Assembly: GCA_963843385.1 (NCBI GenBank)
Contig: CAWJJY010000007.1
Coordinates: forward strand, 1,240,001 to 1,304,000
Reading direction: 5' to 3'
Length of the DNA stretch: 64,000 nucleotides
DNA from: CAVOHU01 sp963843385
GTDB lineage: Bacteria > Acidobacteriota > Vicinamibacteria > Vicinamibacterales > JAKQTR01
Shown: piece after piece, positions 26,168 to 33,657 of the stretch
How positions within the stretch are numbered: the first letter of the stretch is position 1
How the letters are laid out: every line of letters starts with the position of its first letter
Made by a program: the position numbers and the translations under genes
Notes under the pieces: model-generated
What the model was told of the DNA's origin: nothing
Databases searched by the model: none
What the model saw: the letters and a program-made list of their open reading frames with translations, nothing else

Positions 26168-29100
26168 ATGCTGGCAGCACACAACGGCGTGACTGACCAT
26201 TCCACTGCCCGCTCGCGCCCCCGCTTCTCCCTTCGCGCCGTCGCCCTACGCTCTCGCCGGCTGATCATCGTGATCCTGGGTCTGGTGCTGGTCGTCGCGG
26301 CGGCGACTGTCGCCATCGAGCGCGTACGGCTCGGCAGGAACGACGACGAGGCGGCATCGAAGGTCGCGGCCGAGGTTCGGGGCGACTTTGCGAGCATGGC
26401 TGCGTCACTCCGCCGCGTGGCGGACTACCTGTCCGCGCATGGTGCCTCGACCACGCTCACCTCAGCCGATTCACGATCGATCAGACAGTTGTTCGATGCG
26501 GCGGCCTCGGCCGTCGCTCTTGCCGGGGGCAGCGGCCTCGCAACGACGGTCTACTCGCCCGTCGGCGCGCCCCTGGCGTGGGCCGGCCGTCCTTCCGAGC
26601 TGCCCCCGTCGCGAATCAACGGACCGGCGTCCCTGTTTGTTGCACCCGGACTTCCCGGACCGCGGCTCGTCATGGTACGCCCGGTCCTCGAGGATGCTGG
26701 AGGCCGAAGCGTCCGGGCTGCCACGATCGTGGCGGAGCAGGTCCTTCCCCTGGCGGCCGATGCCCGTGACTCCGTTTCGGCAACCTTTGTCCTCGAGACC
26801 GCCATCGCACCGGTCGTGCTTCGGACCCGGTACGAGGGTGCCGGCGAGGTGCGTGATCAGTCCGGCTTCGTCATCGAGGGCCCGGACGGCGTTCCGCTGC
26901 TCGAGGGCCACATTCGGCCCGCCGACGTGGCGGCCTCTCGTGCAGCGCTTCGTCGAGTCAGTCTCGGGCTGGTGCTGACGATCCTTGCCTTGGCGTGCGT
27001 GCTGCTCCCGATTCCGCTCGGTGAGTGGCGAGTTCGCGCGCCGTCGATCCCGTCCTACGCGCTGGTGACGCTGCTGTCGGCCGCGTCCATCTGCATCGCC
27101 AGGGTGCTGCTGTGGGTCGCCGTGCCGCCCGAGATGTCCGGCCCTCCCGTGATGCAGGGCGCCGTCGAGTCGGCCGGACGCCTCGCGTTGTTGCTGCGCT
27201 CTCCCCTCGACTTCTTGCTGACGGCGCTCACCGCTCTCGGCCTGGTGACGCTTGCCGCAGGCGTCGTGGACCGCGCCAGGCTTGTCCGCAGGCCGACCCG
27301 CCCTGGAGTGCTGGCGGTCGGGATACCGGGTCTCGCTGTCCTGACCGGTGCGGCCCTCCTCAGCGCCCTCGCACTCGGTGCGTATCAGTACTTCCTCAGC
27401 GCGATCATGGCGACTGCGTCGATCGATCTGCTGCGGTTCTCGCTGCACCCCTTTCGGGTGCCGCGCCTGGAGATGGCCGCGGGAATGATCGTCGGCCATG
27501 CGGCCGTCGTCTGGGCCTGCGCGACAGGACTTCGCGTCGCCGCGGAGTCGGTCAGGCTCGGTCACCGGCCCCGGGATCGCCGTGGTCTTGCCTTCGTGTG
27601 GATTCTGCCCATCGCAGGCGCGGCTGTTTTCGTCGCGTTCGCGCTTCCCGTGATTCCTGCCGTCGGAATCTGGCTCCCGGGCCTGCTCGCGGTGGCGCTG
27701 GCGTGGATCGCTCCCGAGATCGGGCTCAGGTATCGACATGCCTCGCAGGTCAGCCGCCTGCTCGCGCTGTTCCTCGCGCTCGCCCTTCCCGCGATGTCCG
27801 TCTATCCGTCGCTGTTCGTTCACGCGGAGCGGGCGAAGTACCGGCTCATCGAAACCCGATTCGCCCCGCAAGCCACGAGTCAGCGTGATGAGCTCCAGCG
27901 TATCGTTCGCCACGCCCTGATTCAGATCGATGCGCTCCGGGGCCTGTCGGACGTCGTGGCGGCTGCGGCCCCTGTCGAGGGTGGCCCGGTGCCGACCGAT
28001 GCCGCATTCCGGGTGTGGACGCAGACCGATCTGGCCTCGTTTCGGGTCACCTCGGCCATCGAGCTCTATGGCCGGAACGGCTCGTTGGTGAGCCGGTTCG
28101 CCCTGAATCTGCCCGAGTACACGTCCACCCAGCAGAAATGGCAGGAGCCGGGTTGCCAGTGGGACCTCTTCGAAGAAGTCTCCCCGTTCGGCTCCGAGGA
28201 ACGCCGGCTCCTGCACGCCGGTCGCGGCATCTGTGTCGAGGATCCTCCCGGCTCGGGCCGGCAGGTGACCGTCGGGGCGATTGTCATCCACTCGATGCTC
28301 GACTACGGCACGCTCCCGTTCATCACGTCGCAGAACCCCTATGTCGAGTTGCTGCGCGGCAATCGGGACTTGATCTCCGAATCGATGTCCGGCAGAGACG
28401 TCGAATTCGTGGTCTACGGGTGGAGCCGGAGGCCGCTCTACACGTCGGGCACACGCGCGTGGACCCTGAGCGAAGAGACCTTCGACCGCATCTACGCGTC
28501 GCGTCAGCCCTTCTGGACCGGGCTCGAGCAGGGCGGGCGGGCCTACCACGTGTACCTGGCGAACGACCGAGGCGGCATCTACGCGCTGGGATATCCCGCG
28601 GTCTCGCCGATCGGGCACTTGATCAACCTGGCGGAGTTGTGCACGCTGTCCGCATCCGTCTACGTCGGACTGCTCCTGGCGATGGTGGCCGGCGGCACGA
28701 TCACGGGACGGAAGGCCTCGCGGGGGCGCGACCTGCTGCGGGAGATCCGCGCGAGTTTCTACCGGAAGCTGTTTCTGGCTTTCGTCGCGGCAGCGGTCAT
28801 CCCGGTCCTGACGCTGGCCTTCGTGGCCCGCGCCTACATGACGGCCCGGCTCCGGGCGGACATCGAGGATGCCGCGACCCGCACGACGGCCGTCGCGCAG
28901 CGCGTGGTCGAGGAGACGGGACGGCTTCAGGAGCGGGAACGCGGCCCCCTCACGCTCGACGACGACGTCCTGGTGTGGCTGGGGCGCGCGATCGACCAGG
29001 ACGTCAACGTGTTCGACGGGGCCTACCTGTTGGCCACCAGCGAACGGGATCTGTTCGCGTCGGGGCTGCTCCCTACCCGGACGTCAGCGGATGTCTACCG

Positions 29101-30226
29101 CGCCATCGCCATCGATCGGCGCGCCAGCCTCGTCGGCGAGGAACGCGCGGGACAGTCGACCTACATGCTGGCGGCCGCGCCCGTGCGAGCCGGCGGACGC
29201 GAGGCGATTCTCACCGTGCCGCTGACGCTTCGCCAACAGGCCATCGAGCGTGAGATCGACGATCTGACTCGGCGCATCCTGCTCGCCGTGGTGGCCTTCA
29301 TCCTGGCCGGCTCCGGGCTCGGGTACTGGATGGCCGAGCGGATCGCGGACCCGGTGAACCGGCTGCGCCGCGCGACCTCCCGGATTGCCCGGGGCGAGCT
29401 GGATGCGCGTGTGGCCCTCACCTCGTCGGACGAGCTGCGGCGCCTGGTCGAGGCGTTCAACAGCATGGCCTCCGAACTGCAGCGCCAGCAGGCCCAACTC
29501 GAACGCACCCACCGGCTCGAAGCGTGGGCCGACATGGCGCGCCAGGTCGCCCACGAGATCAAGAACCCGCTGACGCCCATTCAACTCTCGGCCGAACATC
29601 TCAGGCGCGTCAACCTCGACCGCGGCAGCCCGCTGTCCCCGATTCTCGAGGACTGCATCAACTCCATCCTGAGCCAGGTCAGGCTGCTCAGGCAGATCGC
29701 CGGAGAGTTCTCGAGTTTCGCCTCTTCGCCGACCCCGCGCCCGGTGGCGACCTCCATCGCCGAACTGGTCGATGAAGTCGTGCATCCGTACCGGACCGGC
29801 GTGTCCGACCGCATGACGCTGCAGATCGACGTCCCCGAGGGCCTGCCGCTCATCTGGATCGATCGCACGCTCATTGGACGCGCGCTGACCAACATCCTCG
29901 ACAACGCCCTCCACGCGATGCCGAGCGGGGGCGAGCTGCGGATCTCGGCGCACGCGTCCTCTGAGGGCGGGGCCGTCGAGCTCGAAGTGCGCGACACCGG
30001 AGCCGGCATGGATCCTGAGGCGCTCAGGCGGGTCTTCGAGCCCTATTTCTCGACGAAGGCTGTGGGAACGGGCCTGGGGCTGACCATCGCCAAGCGCAAC
30101 ATCGACCTGCACGGCGGCAGCATCACGGTGACGAGCGCGTCGGGCAAGGGGACGACCGTGACCCTGAGGATCCCGATCGGCGAGTCCCCGGGCGAAGGGA
30201 ACGCTGGAGCCCCGGGCGGGGCGTAG
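26168..30226 (+). CDS. Large NtrY-like membrane sensor histidine kinase
   Basis: About 1352 residues. The N-terminal half has a membrane helix (about 25-50), an extracytoplasmic region, and then a cluster of about eight helices (about 260-560). A second extracytoplasmic region and three more helices lead to a HAMP domain ('ADPVNRLRRATSRIARGELD'), the HisKA box 'QVAHEIKNPLTPIQLSAEHL' (phospho-acceptor His about 1129), and an HATPase_c domain with N box NILDNALHAM, 'DTGAGMDP', 'FEPYFSTK' and 'GTGLGLTIAKR'. The kinase core is NtrY-like. No response regulator gene is adjacent. ATG 26168 is chosen; TTG 26144 and GTG 26189 are alternatives. Confidence 0.85.
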   Translation: MLAAHNGVTDHSTARSRPRFSLRAVALRSRRLIIVILGLVLVVAAATVAIERVRLGRNDDEAASKVAAEVRGDFASMAASLRRVADYLSAHGASTTLTSADSRSIRQLFDAAASAVALAGGSGLATTVYSPVGAPLAWAGRPSELPPSRINGPASLFVAPGLPGPRLVMVRPVLEDAGGRSVRAATIVAEQVLPLAADARDSVSATFVLETAIAPVVLRTRYEGAGEVRDQSGFVIEGPDGVPLLEGHIRPADVAASRAALRRVSLGLVLTILALACVLLPIPLGEWRVRAPSIPSYALVTLLSAASICIARVLLWVAVPPEMSGPPVMQGAVESAGRLALLLRSPLDFLLTALTALGLVTLAAGVVDRARLVRRPTRPGVLAVGIPGLAVLTGAALLSALALGAYQYFLSAIMATASIDLLRFSLHPFRVPRLEMAAGMIVGHAAVVWACATGLRVAAESVRLGHRPRDRRGLAFVWILPIAGAAVFVAFALPVIPAVGIWLPGLLAVALAWIAPEIGLRYRHASQVSRLLALFLALALPAMSVYPSLFVHAERAKYRLIETRFAPQATSQRDELQRIVRHALIQIDALRGLSDVVAAAAPVEGGPVPTDAAFRVWTQTDLASFRVTSAIELYGRNGSLVSRFALNLPEYTSTQQKWQEPGCQWDLFEEVSPFGSEERRLLHAGRGICVEDPPGSGRQVTVGAIVIHSMLDYGTLPFITSQNPYVELLRGNRDLISESMSGRDVEFVVYGWSRRPLYTSGTRAWTLSEETFDRIYASRQPFWTGLEQGGRAYHVYLANDRGGIYALGYPAVSPIGHLINLAELCTLSASVYVGLLLAMVAGGTITGRKASRGRDLLREIRASFYRKLFLAFVAAAVIPVLTLAFVARAYMTARLRADIEDAATRTTAVAQRVVEETGRLQERERGPLTLDDDVLVWLGRAIDQDVNVFDGAYLLATSERDLFASGLLPTRTSADVYRAIAIDRRASLVGEERAGQSTYMLAAAPVRAGGREAILTVPLTLRQQAIEREIDDLTRRILLAVVAFILAGSGLGYWMAERIADPVNRLRRATSRIARGELDARVALTSSDELRRLVEAFNSMASELQRQQAQLERTHRLEAWADMARQVAHEIKNPLTPIQLSAEHLRRVNLDRGSPLSPILEDCINSILSQVRLLRQIAGEFSSFASSPTPRPVATSIAELVDEVVHPYRTGVSDRMTLQIDVPEGLPLIWIDRTLIGRALTNILDNALHAMPSGGELRISAHASSEGGAVELEVRDTGAGMDPEALRRVFEPYFSTKAVGTGLGLTIAKRNIDLHGGSITVTSASGKGTTVTLRIPIGESPGEGNAGAPGGA

Positions 30227-30239
30227 ACCGCCTGCGGAA

Positions 30240-31076
30240 TCACGCCGATGGGGTTGGGGCCGGCGGCACGGACCGATGCATCCGGTGCCTGATCCGCTGC
30301 ACGACCCACTCGACAAACGCGCTCAACAAGTACGCATACGCGAGAACGACCAGCACCACCCTCGGGTGCCATTGGATGAGCGCGATGATGAGCGCCAGCA
30401 CCGCCAGCACCTTGTAGGACCGGCGGGCCTGAAGATCGATGGTCTTGAAGCTTCGGAAGCGAACGGTGGTGACCATCAACAGCCCGGGTACGACGACCAC
30501 CGCCAGCGCGATGAGCGCGCCGAGCTGGCCCTGAACGCCTTGCGGATACAGGTAGATGGTGCCGGCCACGATGGCGGCCGCCGCGGGGCTGGGCAACCCG
30601 GCGAAGTACCGCTTGTCGGAAGCCGTCACGCTCTGGATGTTGAACCGCGCGAGCCGCATGGCGGCGGCCGTGACGAAGAGGAACCCGGCGGCCCAGCCGA
30701 GTCGATTCAACGGTTCGAGTCCCCAGATGAAGGCCATGATCGCCGGCGCGATGCCGAACGAGATGACGTCGGCCAGCGAATCGAATTCACGCCCGAACGC
30801 ACTCTCGGTCCCCGTCATTCTGGCGATTCGCCCGTCGAGCACGTCCAGGAGAATGGCGGCCCCGATGAAGGGCGCCGCCGTCTCGAGGTCGCGTCGCATG
30901 GCGTAGAGCACGCAGGCATAGCCGCAGAACAGGTTGCCGAGCGTGAAGAGGCTCGGCAGCAGGTACACGCCACGGCGCAACCGCGCCTTGGCGTCTCCCC
31001 TGCGCCGCAACGGACCGAGGGCGGTGCGCCGCCGGTCATGCGATGCCGGCAGGTCGGAGCGGTCGGTGTTCAACAT
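30240..31076 (-). CDS. pssA: CDP-diacylglycerol-serine O-phosphatidyltransferase
   Basis: A 278-residue membrane enzyme with the CDP-alcohol phosphatidyltransferase motif DG-x2-AR-x8-G-x3-D-x3-D ('DGRIARMTGTESAFGREFDS' then LAD) and five or six hydrophobic segments. The line 'LPSLFTLGNLFCGYACV' is typical of PssA type II. It joins serine to CDP-diacylglycerol to give phosphatidylserine. ATG 31076 overlaps the psd end by seven bases; psd then decarboxylates the product to phosphatidylethanolamine. Confidence 0.93.
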   Translation of the reverse strand: MLNTDRSDLPASHDRRRTALGPLRRRGDAKARLRRGVYLLPSLFTLGNLFCGYACVLYAMRRDLETAAPFIGAAILLDVLDGRIARMTGTESAFGREFDSLADVISFGIAPAIMAFIWGLEPLNRLGWAAGFLFVTAAAMRLARFNIQSVTASDKRYFAGLPSPAAAAIVAGTIYLYPQGVQGQLGALIALAVVVVPGLLMVTTVRFRSFKTIDLQARRSYKVLAVLALIIALIQWHPRVVLVVLAYAYLLSAFVEWVVQRIRHRMHRSVPPAPTPSA

Positions 31077-31720
31077 GCCAGGTCCCCGGGGCGTGCGTCC
31101 CACGCCGCCAGAATCGTCTCGCCTCCCCGAACCCTGTCGCCAACGCCCACCAGCAGCCGGAGGTGACCGGGCAGGAAGAGATCGATGCGAGAGCCAAACT
31201 TCATGAGCCCGAACCGCTGGCCCGTCTCGACCGCGTCGCCCGGGGCGACGCGGCACACCAGCCTCCTGGCGAGGACCCCGACGACCTGGCGGCACACGAC
31301 GGACTCGCCGGCGTGATCGATCCAGATCTCGTTCCGCTCGTTGGCGGATCCCGATTCAGGGCGATAGGCGGCGAGGTACTTGCCGGCGGTGCGCTCGACT
31401 CGCGCCACCCGGCCGCCGACGGGAATGCGGTTGATATGGACGTCGACCGGTGAGAGAAAAATGCTGATCTGCCGCCACTGCCCTGGAGGAGCGACACCTG
31501 GCTGGCCGTCGCCCGCAACCATGACACGGCCGTCAGCCGGCGAAACCACTTGTCCGGGTCCGGCCGGAATCCGGCGCTCCGGATCGCGAAAGAAAAACGC
31601 CATGAACGCGGCGACGCAGAAGAATGCGCCGCCCGCCACCCACCATCCGGCCGCTATCGAGAGTACCGCCGGCACCAACCCCAATCCGATGAACGGCCAC
31701 CCGGCAGAGTCGAGTCGCAT
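31070..31720 (-). CDS. psd: Phosphatidylserine decarboxylase proenzyme
   Basis: A 216-residue short-type (PSD-A) decarboxylase. It has two N-terminal membrane segments, 'FFRDPERRIP', 'VVSPADGRV', 'IFLSPVDVHINRIPVGG', and the self-cleavage site in 'LMKFGSRIDLFLP', where the Ser of GS becomes the pyruvoyl group. It makes phosphatidylethanolamine from the pssA product, encoded immediately downstream with overlapping codons. Confidence 0.95.
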   Translation of the reverse strand: MRLDSAGWPFIGLGLVPAVLSIAAGWWVAGGAFFCVAAFMAFFFRDPERRIPAGPGQVVSPADGRVMVAGDGQPGVAPPGQWRQISIFLSPVDVHINRIPVGGRVARVERTAGKYLAAYRPESGSANERNEIWIDHAGESVVCRQVVGVLARRLVCRVAPGDAVETGQRFGLMKFGSRIDLFLPGHLRLLVGVGDRVRGGETILAAWDARPGDLAC

Positions 31721-31801
31721 TGCTGCCTATTCTACATGCCGCGCCACCACGATGCCCACTTCGCGACCCCTGCCAGTCGCCGGCGAGCAATGGCCGCCTA
31801 A

Positions 31802-31850
31802 ATGAAAACGGCGGCCGGAGCTCGTCTCGAGCGCCAGCCGCCGTTTGTAT
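31802..31850 (-). terminator. Intrinsic terminator after the DUF465 gene
   Basis: A perfect 10-bp stem (AAACGGCGGC 31806-31815 with GCCGCCGTTT 31837-31846) that continues inward to a second 5-bp stem (GCTCG/CGAGC) around a TCT loop. On the minus strand it is followed by a T-rich stretch (TTTTCATTT). The plus strand also has TTTGT after it, so it may stop transcription both ways. Confidence 0.75.
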
Positions 31851-31895
31851 CCAGTCGTCGTGAGGCGTCAGACATGCGCCCCGCGCGCGCGACGT

Positions 31896-32144
31896 CTACG
31901 CCGACATCGTGTGCGGCTCCGCCAGTCCGCGATTCCTGCGGATGATGTCTTCCATGCGATCCTTGAGTTGGAGCTTCCGCTTCTTCAGTGTCACCTGCTC
32001 GACCTGTTCGGGTTCGGATAGGTACTGCTTGTCGGTCAGTTCGTGGAGTCGGTCTTCCAGTTCGCGGTGCCGGGTTGCGAGTTGACGAAACTCGCCGTCG
32101 GTTTGGATCAGCAGCGATCTCAGATCGGTTGAGTCTGCCGTCAT
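31896..32144 (-). CDS. DUF465/YdcH-family small protein
   Basis: An 82-residue, mostly alpha-helical charged protein ('RHRELEDRLHELTDKQYLSEPEQVEQVTLKKRKLQLKDRMEDI') that matches the YdcH/DUF465 pattern of an antiparallel helical hairpin. The function of the family is unknown. It stands alone: a terminator follows it, and a 170-base gap with a 12-bp palindrome precedes it. GGAGGCGGAGGGA upstream is a good ribosome-binding site. Confidence 0.85.
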   Translation of the reverse strand: MTADSTDLRSLLIQTDGEFRQLATRHRELEDRLHELTDKQYLSEPEQVEQVTLKKRKLQLKDRMEDIIRRNRGLAEPHTMSA

Positions 32145-32185
32145 TCCCTCCGCCTCCTTCTATAGGGCTTGCAGAAGCGCGCGGG

Positions 32186-32197
32186 TGCACCGGTGCA
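32186..32197. promoter_or_regulatory. 12-bp perfect palindrome upstream of the DUF465 gene
   Basis: TGCACCGGTGCA is a perfect palindrome 42 bases before the ATG of the DUF465 gene, in a 170-base gap with little else. It could be an operator, but no regulator gene is adjacent and chance is possible. Confidence 0.35.
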
Positions 32198-32315
32198 GGT
32201 ACATCGGTTGGGCCCTCGATCAGAGTCTGTCCGACGCGACGCGTTCGGGTGTCAGACTCCTGTGTACTCGAAACCTACCACAAGGCCAGAGTCGATTCAA
32301 GCACCTGGATTTACT

Positions 32316-32801
32316 TCAATCTTTTGGATCTGGGGCCTCAGACGGGACAATTCCATGCCTCCACAGCACAAGCGCATCCTCGACTGGTGCGGTGTAGTAA
32401 TTCCTGCGAACGCCTTCCTCGAGAAACCCTGCCCGGGCGTACAGACGGCGAGCGGCAAGATTCGATCGCCGCACTTCAAGCGTGGCGCTTCGGGCGCCGC
32501 GACCAGCGCACGCTTCGACGACATACTCGATGAGCGCCGATCCGATTCCTCTTCCCCGCCACGCGTCGAGGACCGCCAGGTTGTTGATGTGGATTTCGTC
32601 CACGACGAGCATGTACGAGCAATAGCCGAGGAGTCCCGGGGCGCGCGCCCGCGCCACGCAGACGCGGGCCACCTCGTGATTCGAGAGGAACTGCTGGTAC
32701 ATCGGCCGGGTCCATGGCGAGCTGAACGTCGACGCATCGAGATCGACGATGGCGCCGAGATCACGCTCGACGTCCACCTCCTCGATGACCCAGCCCTCCA
32801 T
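32316..32801 (-). CDS. rimI: Ribosomal protein S18 N-acetyltransferase RimI-like (GNAT)
   Basis: A 161-residue GNAT acetyltransferase with the acetyl-CoA loop in 'NNLAVLDAWRGRGIGSALI' (RGRGIG), 'LEVRRSNLAARRLYARAGF' and the C-terminal 'EDALVLWR', all typical of RimI. It sits one base after tsaB on the same strand, the usual tsaB-rimI pairing. In E. coli RimI acetylates the N-terminus of S18. ATG 32801 is chosen; longer frames read through tsaB out of frame. Confidence 0.92.
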   Translation of the reverse strand: MEGWVIEEVDVERDLGAIVDLDASTFSSPWTRPMYQQFLSNHEVARVCVARARAPGLLGYCSYMLVVDEIHINNLAVLDAWRGRGIGSALIEYVVEACAGRGARSATLEVRRSNLAARRLYARAGFLEEGVRRNYYTAPVEDALVLWRHGIVPSEAPDPKD

Positions 32802-32802
32802 G

Positions 32803-33564
32803 TCAGACAATCGGGCGCCTGTCACGCGCCAGCTCGGCGTCCGGCCGCCGGACGTAGATGGGGCGGATCGCATGTGGGGAGACGGCCTCTCCGCGAGCCG
32901 CCCGCCGCATGGCAATCTCGCCGACCACTGGCGCCAACGCCGGCGTGGGGTCAATGAGGCGCACCGACGGCCCCAGCGACACGAGAATCTGCTCCCGATA
33001 GGCGAGCGCCCCATCTCCGACAAACCGCAGAAGCCTGCCCCAAGGCGACCCGGACCACCGTTCGAGCGTCTCATTCGGGTTGCCGACCTCGGCCTGCTCG
33101 AGCACGGCCACCTCCGGAGCAATGTCGTGGCCTGACGGGCGGGCCGCGTCCTCGGCCGGAGCCGCCCTTCGGTAGACGGCGGAAAACACCTCGCCGCGTT
33201 GCGCGTCCATCCAGACGCCAACCGGATTGTCGCCCGTCAGCAGTCCTGGCCCCAGGGCGGCGGCAGCCAGCGCCTCGAGCGCCGACACGGCGACGACGGG
33301 CCTGCCGGTTGCGAAGGCGAGCCCCTGAACGGTAGCGATGCCGATTCGAAGGCCGGTAAAGGACCCGGGGCCAGCCGTCACGGCGAACAGATCCACGTCG
33401 CGCGGCTGATACCCGTGCTGTCTCGCCAGCGCAATCAGATCGCCCGGAAGGCGCTCGGCGTGACCGCGCGTCGCGTCGCCGACTCCCACGGCCAGGATCC
33501 GGCCGTCCAGCAGCAGGGCGATGCTGCCGGCGCGGGTCGTGGTATCGAGCGCGGCGATGAGCAT
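32803..33564 (-). CDS. tsaB: tRNA t6A biosynthesis protein TsaB
   Basis: A 253-residue ASKHA-fold protein: 'LIAALDTTTRAGSIALL', then 'VTAGPGSFTGLRIGIATVQGLAFATGRPVVAVSALEAL', the TsaB signature. With TsaC, TsaD and TsaE it makes N6-threonylcarbamoyladenosine at position 37 of tRNAs that read ANN codons. The C-terminal part is longer than average and variable. It is divergent from mutS, about 93 bases away. Confidence 0.94.
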   Translation of the reverse strand: MLIAALDTTTRAGSIALLLDGRILAVGVGDATRGHAERLPGDLIALARQHGYQPRDVDLFAVTAGPGSFTGLRIGIATVQGLAFATGRPVVAVSALEALAAAALGPGLLTGDNPVGVWMDAQRGEVFSAVYRRAAPAEDAARPSGHDIAPEVAVLEQAEVGNPNETLERWSGSPWGRLLRFVGDGALAYREQILVSLGPSVRLIDPTPALAPVVGEIAMRRAARGEAVSPHAIRPIYVRRPDAELARDRRPIV

Positions 33565-33657
33565 CGAATCATTGTTTCACCTTCCTCCAGCCTGACGCCA
33601 CTCTGATCCGGCAAACGGCTGCTCCGAACGGCTTGACGGGTTGAAAGCGCGACACCT

